Shown: positions 8,322 to 17,573, counted from the stretch's first letter. The stretch: DNA of 62,301 nt from an uncultured Trueperaceae bacterium (GCA_937907415.1 CALCHY010000356.1:1-62301), one strand, 5' to 3'. Notes: a model not told the origin generated them from the sequence alone. Numbers and translations: made by a program.

Positions 8322-9599
8322 GTGCCCAACCGCAGATACATCACCTTCCTCGGCACCGCGCTTCTGCTGCTGGTAGGCATAGCCCTGTGGCTTCCTGGCG
8401 CGCCAGCCGTGGCGCAGTCAACGACCGCGTCACCCGCTTCTGCCCTCCTGCCGGACGAGCAGAACACCGTTGACATAGTCGCGAAGTGGGGTCCGAGCGT
8501 CGTTGCCGTCAACGTAGAGGTGCGCGGTTCGCGCGTGAACCAGTTCCAAGACATCCTCCCGTACCTGCCGCCGCAGTTCAGGCAGCTCCTGCCGCAGTCG
8601 CAGCCGCAGCAGCAAGTCGAGCAGAGCACGGGTTCCGGGTTCGTGATCGGTCAGAACGAGATCATCACGAACTATCACGTCGTCAAAGACGCGCTAGCTC
8701 CCAACGACGTTGCCGCGGCAGACGGCGCGACCATCAAGGTCGTGTTCGCGAACGTCGACGAGGAGTACGACGCCGTCGTGGTCGGCGCCGACCCGGATTA
8801 CGACCTCGCCCTCCTGCACCTCACCGACGGCAGCAAGATGCCGCCGGAAGCGCTCCCACTCGAGTTGGCAGACAGCTCCAAGGTGCAAGTCGGTCAGAAG
8901 GTCATAGCCATCGGCAACCCGTTCGGGCTGCAGTCGAGCGTGTCGCAGGGCATCGTCTCAGCCATCGGTCGTGAACTGCCGTCCATCGGGCAGATCGAGA
9001 TCCCGATGGTGCAAACGGACGCCGCCATCAACCCTGGCAACTCCGGCGGGCCGCTCCTCGACTCCGCTGGCCGCCTCCTAGGCATCAACACCATGATCGT
9101 CCCTGGCATGACCAGCTCAGGGAGCGCTGGCAACATCGGCATCGGCTTCGCCGTGCCGAGCGAACTCCTCACCGAAGCGCTGCCCCTCATGCGTGAAGGT
9201 GGCCTCGTCGGGGTCTACGCCCAGAACATCGCGGTGGCCAACGGACCCCGCCTCGGCGTTTCGATCGTCGACGTGGCCGCCTACCCGGCAGACGTCCGCA
9301 AGGCCCTGAACATGCCAGACGCCGGGCTCGTGGTCGTCGAAGTCGAACCGAGTGGCCCCGCGGCGCAGGCCGGCATCCAAGGCCCCAGCTTCCAGGCGAG
9401 CATAGGTGGGCAGGCGTACCCAGCCGGCGGCGACATCATCACGAAAGCCAACGGCACGAGCCTTACCAAGGGCCAGGACCTCCAGAAGCTGCTCGTGGGC
9501 GCGAAAGCCGGCGACGTCATGACCCTCGAAGTGTGGAACGGCGGCAACACCCGCGAAGTGAAGGTCACGCTAGCAGTCGTCCCGCCGACCACGAACTGA
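8322..9599 (+). CDS. HtrA/DegP-like S1C serine protease with one PDZ domain
   Basis: An N-terminal hydrophobic segment (residues 8-30, ending A-x-A-Q) is a signal peptide or anchor. The trypsin-like domain has the catalytic triad His119 (NYHVV), Asp161 (DYDLALL) and Ser241 (NPGNSGGPL). A single PDZ domain follows from about residue 310. The 425-residue length suits a DegS/HtrA-type protease for extracytoplasmic quality control. A proline/glutamine-rich stretch (about residues 80-105) just before the catalytic domain is unusual. The GTG at 8322 has AGGAGGAG 4 bases upstream. A terminator hairpin follows at 9629. Confidence 0.92.
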   Translation: MPNRRYITFLGTALLLLVGIALWLPGAPAVAQSTTASPASALLPDEQNTVDIVAKWGPSVVAVNVEVRGSRVNQFQDILPYLPPQFRQLLPQSQPQQQVEQSTGSGFVIGQNEIITNYHVVKDALAPNDVAAADGATIKVVFANVDEEYDAVVVGADPDYDLALLHLTDGSKMPPEALPLELADSSKVQVGQKVIAIGNPFGLQSSVSQGIVSAIGRELPSIGQIEIPMVQTDAAINPGNSGGPLLDSAGRLLGINTMIVPGMTSSGSAGNIGIGFAVPSELLTEALPLMREGGLVGVYAQNIAVANGPRLGVSIVDVAAYPADVRKALNMPDAGLVVVEVEPSGPAAQAGIQGPSFQASIGGQAYPAGGDIITKANGTSLTKGQDLQKLLVGAKAGDVMTLEVWNGGNTREVKVTLAVVPPTTN

Positions 9600-9628
9600 C
9601 AGCTCCGAAACACCGCTACGAAACAACG

Positions 9629-9661
9629 GCACGCGCCGGGATCAGCCCTCCCGGCGCGTGC
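9629..9661 (+). terminator. Hairpin terminator after the HtrA-type gene
   Basis: A perfect 13-base inverted repeat (GCACGCGCCGGGA / TCCCGGCGCGTGC) with a 7-base loop lies 30 bases after the protease stop codon. No T-tract follows; instead the next gene's -10 starts at the very next base. Confidence 0.7.
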
Positions 9662-9667
9662 TAATAT
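9662..9667 (+). promoter_or_regulatory. -10 hexamer TAATAT, leaderless type
   Basis: TAATAT lies 6 bases before the ATG at 9674 and directly follows the hairpin at 9629-9661, so its -35 position falls inside that hairpin and holds no TTGACA-like sequence. Confidence 0.65.
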
Positions 9668-9673
9668 CGCCAG

Positions 9674-10681
9674 ATGGAACGTGCTGGACGTCATCTTTGC
9701 GTTGGGATAGTGCTTTCAGGCGGAGGCGCGCGCGGCTTCGCCCACATCGGAGCGCTCCGGGCACTCGAGCGTGCCGGCGCTAAGTTCGACGTGGTGGCTG
9801 GCACCTCGATGGGCGCCATCCTCGGGGCGCTCTACGCCACCGGGGCCAGCGCAGAGGACCTCTATCAGTTGGCAGTGCGCACGAACTGGCGCGACGTGGT
9901 CGACCTCTCCCTCAAGACCGGCCTGCTCAAAGGCGACCGCCTCGAGGGCTTCTTGGCCGAACAGTTGCCTGCAACGTTCGAGGAGTTGAAGAGGCCGCTA
10001 GCCGTGATCGCCACCGACATCGAGTCAGGCGAGGAGGTCCTCATGTGCGAAGGCGACCTGCTCTCAGCAGTGCGCGCCTCCGCCTCGTTCCCTGGCGCCT
10101 TCGAGCCAGTGCACATCGCTGGCCGCACCCTTGCCGACGGTGGCATCGTCAACAACCTCCCCATCAACGCCGCCAGCTGGCTTGGCGCTAATCGCGTCAT
10201 CGCCCTCGACGTGACGCCCCCGCGGCAGTCCGTTTACGTGACGGCAGAAGCAGAGAGCAGCAACTGGTGGGAGCGCATGGTCGCGACCGTGAAGCTCGAG
10301 CGCCGCAACCCGATGGCGCAGATGCTGTTCCGCGCCTCCGACATACAGCAATCCATCCTGGTAGACATCCACGCGAGCATCCACCCATGCGACCTGCGCA
10401 TTCGCATGCCGATGCCGCACTACCGCATCGAGTCGTTCACTAGCTTCGAGGAGATCGTGTGGGAGGGCGAGCGCGCCGCCGAGGTGGCGCTGGCTGCCGC
10501 AGGTGGCTGGAACGCCGTGCTTGGGAGCACAGGGCCGGCCGCGGAGGAGGTGGCGCCAGCCACGCTGGTGCAGCACGAGCCGAGCCTCGGCCACGACCTC
10601 AAGGGCACGATAGACACGGGCCTGACGGCCGTGAAGAGCACGCTGTCGCGGGTGGTCGGACGCAGCAGCAAGAAGCCCTGA
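9674..10681 (+). CDS. Patatin-like phospholipase (RssA-like)
   Basis: Oxyanion motif SGGGARG at residues 15-21, nucleophile Ser45 in GTSMG, and catalytic Asp155 in ADGG identify a patatin-type serine hydrolase of about 335 residues. Such enzymes hydrolyse acyl esters of lipids; the bacterial substrate is usually unknown. The C-terminal third is not part of the catalytic core. It sits 10 bases upstream of lepB and probably shares its transcript. Start fixed by the leaderless-type promoter. Confidence 0.88.
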   Translation: MERAGRHLCVGIVLSGGGARGFAHIGALRALERAGAKFDVVAGTSMGAILGALYATGASAEDLYQLAVRTNWRDVVDLSLKTGLLKGDRLEGFLAEQLPATFEELKRPLAVIATDIESGEEVLMCEGDLLSAVRASASFPGAFEPVHIAGRTLADGGIVNNLPINAASWLGANRVIALDVTPPRQSVYVTAEAESSNWWERMVATVKLERRNPMAQMLFRASDIQQSILVDIHASIHPCDLRIRMPMPHYRIESFTSFEEIVWEGERAAEVALAAAGGWNAVLGSTGPAAEEVAPATLVQHEPSLGHDLKGTIDTGLTAVKSTLSRVVGRSSKKP

Positions 10682-10691
10682 GAGCCACGGC

Positions 10692-11303
10692 ATGACCTGG
10701 CGCGCGCTCGCCGCCCTCCTAAGCGGGCTACTCATCGGGGTGGCGCTCACCCAGTTCGGCCTGACCATCATGCGCGTGAGCGGCGAGAGCATGGCGCCGA
10801 CGCTGCACGGTGGGCAGTTCGTCGTGCTCATCAGGCCACCGCTGCACGCCACGCTCGAACTGCTCGGCGTCACTAGTCCCCTACTCGTGGACGGCGCCGT
10901 CTTGGCCATCCGCGACCCCCAAACGCAGCCGGCCACCGCCCGCGGGTGGCCTGCGCAACTAGTCGACTGGGCGGCGGCCGACCTGCTCGTGAAACGCGTG
11001 GTTGGCCTACCTGGCGAGACGATCGCGTTTAGGAGTGGCGAACGCTACCTCAACGGCGCGCTGGCGCCCGAGCCGTGGCTGGATCCCGCCTACGCTGGCA
11101 CCAGCAACGTCAGCCCCACGGTGATAGGACAGGGCGAAGTTTACGTGCTCGGCGACGACCGGCTGCCGCTCGCTAGCCGCGACTCACGCACGTTCGGCGC
11201 GCTTGGCACGAGCGGCGTTCGAGGGACGGTCGTACTGGCGTTCCGCGCCCTGCGCCGTGACGGGGACTGGCAGTGGCCAGTCGCCCCCGTCGACCAACAT
11301 TAG
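10692..11303 (+). CDS. lepB: Signal peptidase I
   Basis: An N-terminal membrane anchor (residues 5-27) is followed by the S26 motifs: Ser33 in SGESMAPT, the general base Lys101 in LLVKRVVGLPGE, and box E GEVYVLGDDRLPLASRDSR. The enzyme removes signal peptides from secreted preproteins at the outer face of the membrane. At 203 residues it is a compact form. It follows the patatin gene by 10 bases. Confidence 0.93.
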   Translation: MTWRALAALLSGLLIGVALTQFGLTIMRVSGESMAPTLHGGQFVVLIRPPLHATLELLGVTSPLLVDGAVLAIRDPQTQPATARGWPAQLVDWAAADLLVKRVVGLPGETIAFRSGERYLNGALAPEPWLDPAYAGTSNVSPTVIGQGEVYVLGDDRLPLASRDSRTFGALGTSGVRGTVVLAFRALRRDGDWQWPVAPVDQH

Positions 11304-11318
11304 GCCTGCTTGCCCGCT

Positions 11319-11906
11319 TTAAGCTGCGAGCGAGCCGTCGAGCCCCAGGCTGGCGGCAGCTGCCTGCATGGCGTTGAGCACGAACTGCATGTGATCGTCG
11401 AGCGCGACGCCTAGCTCCTCCGCACCCTGCCTGACGTCATCACGGTTCACGCCGCGCGCGAACGCTTTGTCCTTCAGCTTCTTCTTGAGGCTCGCGAGGG
11501 TCAGGTTGGCTATGTCTTTGTCCGGCCGCACGAGCACCGCTGCAGTGATGAGGCCCGTCAGCTCGTCACACGCGAACAGGACCTTCGCGAGCAACGACTG
11601 ACGCGCCACGCCAGTGTAGTCGGCATGCCCCATGATGGCGTCCAGGACGAGCTTAGAGTAACCGCGCGCTTCCAGCTCCCTGACGCCTACCCACGGGTGG
11701 CCGCTCTCGTCACGATCCGGGTTCGGGTAACGCTCGTAATCGAAGTCGTGCAGCAGCGCCGCCTGCGCCCAACTCCCTGCGTCCTCACCGTAGTGCTCGG
11801 CGTACGCCACCACGGCCGCCTCGACCGACAACATGTGCTTGCGTAGGCTCTCCGACGGCGTCCACTCTTCCATGAGGCGCAAGGCCTCGTCGCGGGTATG
11901 GCTCAT
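11319..11906 (-). CDS. HD-domain hydrolase
   Basis: A 195-residue protein with His24, the His53-Asp54 pair (LLHDFDYERYP) and later metal-binding positions around GHADY: a metal-dependent HD phosphohydrolase of the small, single-domain kind. Substrate unknown. The frame is open further upstream (to 12020), but TACACT at 11917-11912 lies 5 bases before the ATG at 11906 and fixes the start. It is divergent from pgl, with two leaderless-type promoters in a 76-base gap. Confidence 0.8.
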   Translation of the reverse strand: MSHTRDEALRLMEEWTPSESLRKHMLSVEAAVVAYAEHYGEDAGSWAQAALLHDFDYERYPNPDRDESGHPWVGVRELEARGYSKLVLDAIMGHADYTGVARQSLLAKVLFACDELTGLITAAVLVRPDKDIANLTLASLKKKLKDKAFARGVNRDDVRQGAEELGVALDDHMQFVLNAMQAAAASLGLDGSLAA

Positions 11907-11911
11907 GACTG

Positions 11912-11917
11912 AGTGTA
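11912..11917 (-). promoter_or_regulatory. -10 hexamer TACACT, leaderless type
   Basis: TACACT, 5 bases upstream of the ATG at 11906, pointing left; the divergent partner of the promoter at 11972. Confidence 0.55.
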
Positions 11918-11971
11918 AGGGAAGCGGGCCCCCGGGCGGCTCCTGAGCACGGAACCCGCGCAGCACGCGGC

Positions 11972-11977
11972 TATACT
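11972..11977 (+). promoter_or_regulatory. -10 hexamer TATACT, leaderless type
   Basis: TATACT, 5 bases upstream of the ATG of pgl at 11983. No ribosome site fits between. Confidence 0.6.
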
Positions 11978-11982
11978 CCGGC

Positions 11983-12741
11983 ATGCGAGTAGCCGAGCTC
12001 AAGTGCGTGCCAGACATCACTCAGACTGCCCTCGAAGTGGTGACCGCCGCCGTGCGCGCGGCCGTAGCGCAGCGCGGACGGGCAAGCATCGTCCTAGCTG
12101 GCGGTTCTACACCAATGCCCCTCTACCGCCTCCTAGCGAGAGAAGAACTCCCATGGGAGCGCATCCACGTCCTGTGGGGAGACGAGCGCTTCGTAACCGT
12201 TGACGACCAAGCCAGCAACGCGGGCGCCGCCATGGCGGCGCTGCTCGACCTCGTGCCGATCCCAGAAGCGCACATCCACCTTTGGCCCATCCTGGAAACG
12301 CCGGAAGCGTCGGCGGCCGCTTACCAGGGAGAGATCGAACTCGTCCTCGGGTCCAGCCCCGTCTTCGACATCACGCTCCTCGGCTTAGGAGACGACGGCC
12401 ATACGGCCAGCCTCTTCCCAGGCACTGGCGACGCGCTGCGCACGGAGTTCACGTTGGCAACGACTGCCCCTGACGGCATGAGCGTGCGCGATCGCCTGAC
12501 CCTCGGCCCTACGGCCCTAGGACGTAGCCGCATCGTCATGTTCCTCGTGAGCGGCGCCGCCAAACAGCCGGCACTGGCCGCCGCGTTCGGGCCCGACACC
12601 CCCGCGCTGGAACTGCGCTGGCCGCTCACCGACGACGCCGCGCGCGAGCTAGACGCCCACCCGGCACGCAGCGTCACCGCGCTCGAGCAGCTACTGGTAG
12701 TGGCTGACCAGGCAGCGTGCGGCGCTAGCGCCCGCAGCTAA
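11983..12741 (+). CDS. pgl: 6-phosphogluconolactonase
   Basis: DevB/SOL-type lactonase that hydrolyses 6-phosphogluconolactone in the oxidative pentose phosphate pathway. Motifs: GGSTPMPLYRLL near residue 41, LWGDERFV near residue 66, and LLGLGDDGHTASLFPG near residue 130. Length 252 residues is normal. It ends 3 bases from the converging stop of glycogen phosphorylase, with no room for a terminator between them. Zwf and Gnd are not in the window. Confidence 0.92.
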   Translation: MRVAELKCVPDITQTALEVVTAAVRAAVAQRGRASIVLAGGSTPMPLYRLLAREELPWERIHVLWGDERFVTVDDQASNAGAAMAALLDLVPIPEAHIHLWPILETPEASAAAYQGEIELVLGSSPVFDITLLGLGDDGHTASLFPGTGDALRTEFTLATTAPDGMSVRDRLTLGPTALGRSRIVMFLVSGAAKQPALAAAFGPDTPALELRWPLTDDAARELDAHPARSVTALEQLLVVADQAACGASARS

Positions 12742-12744
12742 GCG

Positions 12745-15306
12745 TTAGCCGCCCACGGCCGCCCAAACGACGGCCTGGGCATCGAACGGCGATACGAGCA
12801 GTTCGTTGACGGCGTACGCCCTCACCCCGTAGACCAAGCGACCGCTGATGGCGGGCCGTAGGCGCGCGCGGTAGTGATAGCCGGTGGCGGCACCCGCTGC
12901 GCCCGCTGACGGTACGAGCTCCATGCTTGCGCGGCCGAGCTGAGTCTGCAGCGCCTCGGCCTCCGGCCCATAGACGACCTCCACCTTCACGTCGTCAGGG
13001 TTGAGGCCCGCTAGGTCGATGGTGGCGCTGATCTCGAGTTCGTCGCCCACGTGCGAGCGTTTCTCCACCAACGGCTCAGCCGTGAGGGTCACTTGCGGCC
13101 ACGCCTCCGCCACGCGCTTGCGCCAAGCAGCCAGCTCCTTCGCCTTGGCGTAGTCATCCGCGCTCAGTGTCGCGCCGCGGACGCTGGCCGGGGCGTAGTA
13201 GCGCTGCACGTACTCCTTCACCATGCGTTGGGCGTTGAACTTAGGGGTGATGGTGGCCATGGCGTCCGCCGCCCTGCGCATCCAGGCGTCAGGGACACCG
13301 TCGCGGTCGCGCTGGTAGTAGAGCGGCACGACCTCGCGTTCGAGGAGGTCGTAGAGCGCGTCGGCATCTGCGACGTCCGAGCGGGCGTCATCGAGGTACG
13401 TGCGACCCGCGCCGATGGCCCAACCGTTCTCGCCGTCGAAGCCTTCCGGCCACCAACCGTCGAGGATCGAGAGGTTCAGGACGCCGTTCATCGCCGCCTT
13501 CATGCCGCTCGTCCCGGACGCTTCTAGAGGTCGCCGTGGGTTGTTGAGCCACACGTCGACGCCGCGCGTCAGCGCGCGGCCGATAGCCATGTCGTAGTCC
13601 TCCACGAAGAGCACGCGGCCGTAGAAGCGCGGGTCGCGCGAGAGGTTGTGGATCTGCGCGATGAGCTGCTGCCCTTCCTGGTCCGCCGGGTGGGCCTTGC
13701 CTGCGAACACGAGCTGCACGGGCCGCTCCGGGTCCGAAACTATCGCCGCTAGGCGGTCTAGGTCGGAGAACACGAGCGTTGCCCGCTTGTAACTCGCGAA
13801 GCGCCTAGCGAAGCCGATCGTCAGGATCTCCGGGTCGAACAGGGAGCTCGACTCGTGGAGCTGCGTCGGGCTCGCCTCGTGGCGGTCGAGTTGGCTTAGG
13901 AGGCGCCGGCGCACGAAGCGCACGCTGCTCGCCTTGAGCGAGCGCCGTGCCTCCCACAGCTTCGCTGGGGCGACCTCGCGCAGCTTGCGCCACTGTGCCT
14001 CGTCGTCGCTACGCTCCTGCCAGTCCTGCCCCATGACGTCGGCGAGCAAGGCCAACGTCTGCGGCGCCACCCAAGTGGCGACGTGAACGCCGTTGGTGAC
14101 GTGCCCGATGGGCACTTCCTCGACAGGCACCTCTGGCCACAGCCGCGCCCAGATATGCCTGCTCGTGTCGCCGTGCAGTGCCGCGACGCCGTTGCGCCCT
14201 GAGGAGAACCTGATGGCGAGGGCAGGCATGCTGAACACGGGACCCCAGCCGAGGTCGACGCCGCCGAGGGAGTGGAACGCGGCCTGGTCGATACCTAGGC
14301 CCTTCCAGAAGGTACCGAAGCCTTGGTCGACGAGCTCGAACCCGAAGGCGTCGTTGCCAGCAGCGATGGGCGTGTGAACCGTGAAGAGGGTGTTGGCCGC
14401 GATCGCTTCCTTGGCGACCGCGAACGTCAGCCCGTTCGCTACCAGCTCGCGGCTGCGCTCGAGCACCGAGAAGGCGCTGTGCCCTTCGTTCATGTGCCAG
14501 GCGGTCGGCTCGACTTTCAGGGCGCGCAGCATGCGGACGCCGCCGATGCCGAGGACCATCTCTTGAGCTACCCGCGTGCGCTGGTCGCCGCCGTACAGGC
14601 GGGCGAGTAGTTGGCGGTCGTCTGGGGTGTTGCCGTCGATGTCGACGTCGAGCAGGAGGACGCGCACGCGCCCGACGTGCAACTCCCACGCCGCTACCCG
14701 CACGCTGCGCCCGAAGATGTCTACGCTGACGACTGCCCGCTCACCTGCGTCGTTCAGGGCGGGTTCGAACGGCAGCGCGGCAGGGTTAGACCGCAGGTAG
14801 ACGGCTTCCTGCTTGCCATCCGGACCTACGCGTTGATGGAAGTAACCTTCGGGGTAGTAGAGGCCGACCGCAACGAGCGGCACGCCAAGATCTGACGCCG
14901 CCTTCGTGTGGTCGCCGGCCAGCACCCCGAGGCCGCCAGAGTAGAGGGTGATGGCCTCTGTCCAGCCGTACTCCGCGCACAGGTAGGCGTAGACGTGCTC
15001 GCTGGCTACCGCGCTTTCGAACCAGGTCCGCTTCGCGTAGTAGGCGTCGTAGCGCGCCATGACCTGCTCGTACTCTGCGAGGAAGTCTGGCTCGGCCGCG
15101 GCCGCGTCGAGCCGCTCTTGCTTCACGTCGCGGAGGAGCGCGACGGGGTTGTGGTGGCGTGACTCCCATAGTTCGCGGTCAAGCCGCCTGAAGAGGCGCC
15201 GCGCGTCCGACTGCCACGACCAGTAGAGGTCGTTGGCTAGTTCGTTCAGGCGCTGAAGTTCAGGTGGCAGCTTGGGCAGTACGGTCAAGTTTCCAAGGAT
15301 TCTCAT
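12745..15306 (-). CDS. glgP: Alpha-glucan (glycogen/maltodextrin) phosphorylase
   Basis: An 853-residue GT35 phosphorylase releasing glucose 1-phosphate from alpha-1,4-glucans. The N-terminal part (PPELQRLNELANDLYWSW) is the DUF3417-type extension of Thermus-like phosphorylases. The pyridoxal-phosphate region shows EASGTSGMKAAMNG, and the active-site part has HMNEGHSAF and IGFARRFASYKRATL. The C-terminal 130 residues form an extra beta-rich segment. The ATG at 15306 begins MRILGNL; the open frame up to 15345 lacks similarity. TAGAGT near 15392 may be the -10. Confidence 0.92.
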   Translation of the reverse strand: MRILGNLTVLPKLPPELQRLNELANDLYWSWQSDARRLFRRLDRELWESRHHNPVALLRDVKQERLDAAAAEPDFLAEYEQVMARYDAYYAKRTWFESAVASEHVYAYLCAEYGWTEAITLYSGGLGVLAGDHTKAASDLGVPLVAVGLYYPEGYFHQRVGPDGKQEAVYLRSNPAALPFEPALNDAGERAVVSVDIFGRSVRVAAWELHVGRVRVLLLDVDIDGNTPDDRQLLARLYGGDQRTRVAQEMVLGIGGVRMLRALKVEPTAWHMNEGHSAFSVLERSRELVANGLTFAVAKEAIAANTLFTVHTPIAAGNDAFGFELVDQGFGTFWKGLGIDQAAFHSLGGVDLGWGPVFSMPALAIRFSSGRNGVAALHGDTSRHIWARLWPEVPVEEVPIGHVTNGVHVATWVAPQTLALLADVMGQDWQERSDDEAQWRKLREVAPAKLWEARRSLKASSVRFVRRRLLSQLDRHEASPTQLHESSSLFDPEILTIGFARRFASYKRATLVFSDLDRLAAIVSDPERPVQLVFAGKAHPADQEGQQLIAQIHNLSRDPRFYGRVLFVEDYDMAIGRALTRGVDVWLNNPRRPLEASGTSGMKAAMNGVLNLSILDGWWPEGFDGENGWAIGAGRTYLDDARSDVADADALYDLLEREVVPLYYQRDRDGVPDAWMRRAADAMATITPKFNAQRMVKEYVQRYYAPASVRGATLSADDYAKAKELAAWRKRVAEAWPQVTLTAEPLVEKRSHVGDELEISATIDLAGLNPDDVKVEVVYGPEAEALQTQLGRASMELVPSAGAAGAATGYHYRARLRPAISGRLVYGVRAYAVNELLVSPFDAQAVVWAAVGG

Positions 15307-15428
15307 GTGTTGGGGTTCTCGCTTCCAGTCGTTGGCCGGCAGCACGTTCGCAGGCCGCAGCGGCCCAAAAAGGCCGGTGACAACTCTACCATTCGCGCCG
15401 TTGGCCTCCGGGAAGCGTGCGCGCCGGT

Positions 15429-15434
15429 TAGTCT
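15429..15434 (+). promoter_or_regulatory. -10 hexamer TAGTCT, leaderless type
   Basis: TAGTCT, 7 bases upstream of the ATG at 15442, divergent from glgP. Confidence 0.5.
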
Positions 15435-15441
15435 GCTAAGC

Positions 15442-16422
15442 ATGAGCAACGTTGGTTCGGGCGTTCGTGCCGCCGCCTTGGTGATCTTGTGCCTGAGCGC
15501 GCCGCTCGCGGCCGCGCAGACCGTGACGTTCGAGCTTGGCGGCTTCGCCAGCGGCGCTGAGGCGCCAGCTCCTTCGTTCGGCGTTAGCTTCGACGCGATC
15601 AAGGTTACCGGCGGCTCCGTCACGCTCGAGCTAGGTTACGCGGAGCACGCCAGGCTCGGCGTCGGGCTCTCGACGAACTGGGCGTTCGGGCCGCTCGGGA
15701 ACGTCATAGTCGAGGGTTGGGGCGCACTGCGCAGCGACGGGGTTGGCGAGGGGCGCGTTGGCGCTCGCGGCGTGCTCGGCCCCGTGGCGCTGCGCTTGAC
15801 CGTCGTCGGCTTCGGCGCTAGTCCAGCTGCTTTCCGCACGGGCGCACTAACGAGCACCGAACGGCCTCTCCTCCCCGGCTCAGCGTTAGGTTTCCAGGTC
15901 GGGTTGACGGCGCGCTTCAACCGCAACCTCGTCCTCGAGGTAGATCCCGAGGCCTACCTCGCCAGCGGGTTGGCGCTGCGCGGCGAGGCGCGCCTGCGGC
16001 TCCTACGCAGCCTCGGGGAGAACGAGCTCGACTTCATCGCCCTCGCGTACGCCCCACCTGGCCTCGGGGCAGCCAACGCCGCCATCGGCGTAGGCGTCGT
16101 CCTACCGCGCGGGCGGGCACCCGACTGGAGCTTCGCGGCGCTGGTAGGGGTCTCGCCTGGACGCGTCGCCGTAGGCGGCCGGGTTGCCGTTGCTGAAGAG
16201 TTCGGGTCGGTAAGGGTCGGCCTCGATGTCGCGTTTGAGCCTTACCGCCTCGACGTGCCTCCCCTGCGGCTGGCGGCAACGGCGTCTGCACCGGCCGCCG
16301 CTTCCTTGGGTGGCGGCTCTTGGGAGGTCTCACTCAGTGGTGTTAGCGACCTGAGTAGCGCTGGAGGAACGAGTTACGAGGCTACCCTCGGGCTGGTCGT
16401 GCCGTTCACCTTGCCGAAGTGA
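15442..16422 (+). CDS. Exported beta-rich protein, possible outer-membrane barrel
   Basis: A 326-residue protein with a clear signal peptide (residues 1-25: a basic start, a hydrophobic run ALVILCLSAPLAA, then AQ). The mature part is a series of short alternating strands rich in G, V and L with aromatic caps (VTLELGYAEHARLGVGLS, VALRLTVVGFGA, VRVGLDVAFEPYRLDV), and it ends in a hydrophobic strand. That pattern fits an outer-membrane barrel, plausible in a diderm Deinococcota; I do not recognise a family. It converges on the PEGA protein with only 2 bases between stops. Confidence 0.6.
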   Translation: MSNVGSGVRAAALVILCLSAPLAAAQTVTFELGGFASGAEAPAPSFGVSFDAIKVTGGSVTLELGYAEHARLGVGLSTNWAFGPLGNVIVEGWGALRSDGVGEGRVGARGVLGPVALRLTVVGFGASPAAFRTGALTSTERPLLPGSALGFQVGLTARFNRNLVLEVDPEAYLASGLALRGEARLRLLRSLGENELDFIALAYAPPGLGAANAAIGVGVVLPRGRAPDWSFAALVGVSPGRVAVGGRVAVAEEFGSVRVGLDVAFEPYRLDVPPLRLAATASAPAAASLGGGSWEVSLSGVSDLSSAGGTSYEATLGLVVPFTLPK

Positions 16423-16424
16423 CG

Positions 16425-17561
16425 TTAGTTGGTTCTAGGCGCGACGGGGACGAGATCGCCAGTGCTGAGGTCCAACTGGTACACCCCATGCTCTGGCACG
16501 GCCCGCAAGTAGGTACGTGACTCGCGCGCCTCACGCAGCTCGAAGCTGCGTAGTCCCGGCTTGATGCCCCTGGCGAACGCGCCTGGCTGCAGCACGCCGT
16601 CTACGTAGATGAGCACCTCGCGCCGCTCCTCCCAGAACACCAGGGGGTCAGAGGCGGGCGTCAGCTCGCGGTCGACGCGAGAAACGCGGTAATTGCGCAC
16701 GAGCACGTCCAGTACTTCGTCAGCGAAACCCTCGCGCGCCAAGGTCACGCGGTGCGTGCCGGGCAGCGCTGCCAGCGTGATCGGGCTGGTGCCTGCCTCG
16801 ACCCCGTCGAGGAAGACATGCGCCCGCGGCGTAACGACGACCTGGATGCTGCCGCCGGAGATGGCGGTAAGCACGACGTGAACGAACGCGGTGTCTGCGC
16901 CCCTCAGTTCGACCATGCGCACGTCCGGCAGGAAGCCTTCCTTGCGAACCTCCAACTGGTAGCGACCCGGAGCGACCATGGCGACGTCGAGGTGCGAGGT
17001 GCGTCCGAGGGCAACGCCGTCAAGGAAGACTTGAGCGTCGGTCGGCTCGCTCGAGACGAACACGCCTGCGTCTCCGACTGCCAGGTCGAGGCGGGCGCTC
17101 GTGAAGGTGGCCACGGCCGCGGCCAGCTCATCGACGGTTGGCTGCATGGCGCTCGGGTCGAGCGGCAAGCTGATCAAGTCGCTACTGCGGTCCTTCTCCG
17201 CGTCGACGACGAGGATGTTGATGCCGAAAGCAGCGCCGCCGTCGTACGGCACGCGCGACAGCTCACCGCTGACGGCGTAGCGCGCCTGGTCGAGTTCGGC
17301 GATCAGCCTGGCGAACTCTGGCTCGAGACTGCCCGCTATGCCCGGGGTGATCAGCTCGCCGCTGCGCACTTCTAGTCCGGTTGCAGTGCCCACCGCGGAG
17401 CGGAAGGCGGACATGAAACTCTGCACCAGCTCATCAGCCACGCCGCCGCGCGTGCCGAAGGTTGGCACGGACACTTGAGCCGCCGCAGAAGTGAGAGCGC
17501 TCACAAGCATCAAGATGAGGCCCACCCAGACGAGTCGGGGGCGGTGAAGGCGCTGGCGCAT
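16425..17561 (-). CDS. Exported PEGA-repeat protein
   Basis: A signal peptide (residues 8-29) precedes a domain of about 130 residues resembling a periplasmic lipoprotein-like fold. Then come PEGA repeats: GVFVSSEPTDAQVFLDGVAL (about residue 165), then a second starting IQVVVTPRAHVFLDGVEAGT, and a third weaker copy with VLIYVDGVLQPG. PEGA domains are small beta-sandwich modules of surface proteins. TATACT 6 bases upstream of the ATG fixes the start. Its tail-to-tail neighbour is also an exported protein, but a joint function is only a guess. Confidence 0.75.
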   Translation of the reverse strand: MRQRLHRPRLVWVGLILMLVSALTSAAAQVSVPTFGTRGGVADELVQSFMSAFRSAVGTATGLEVRSGELITPGIAGSLEPEFARLIAELDQARYAVSGELSRVPYDGGAAFGINILVVDAEKDRSSDLISLPLDPSAMQPTVDELAAAVATFTSARLDLAVGDAGVFVSSEPTDAQVFLDGVALGRTSHLDVAMVAPGRYQLEVRKEGFLPDVRMVELRGADTAFVHVVLTAISGGSIQVVVTPRAHVFLDGVEAGTSPITLAALPGTHRVTLAREGFADEVLDVLVRNYRVSRVDRELTPASDPLVFWEERREVLIYVDGVLQPGAFARGIKPGLRSFELREARESRTYLRAVPEHGVYQLDLSTGDLVPVAPRTN

Positions 17562-17567
17562 CGCCCA

Positions 17568-17573
17568 AGTATA
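17568..17573 (-). promoter_or_regulatory. -10 hexamer TATACT, leaderless type
   Basis: TATACT, 6 bases upstream of the ATG at 17561, pointing left; divergent from the promoter at 17612. Confidence 0.6.
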
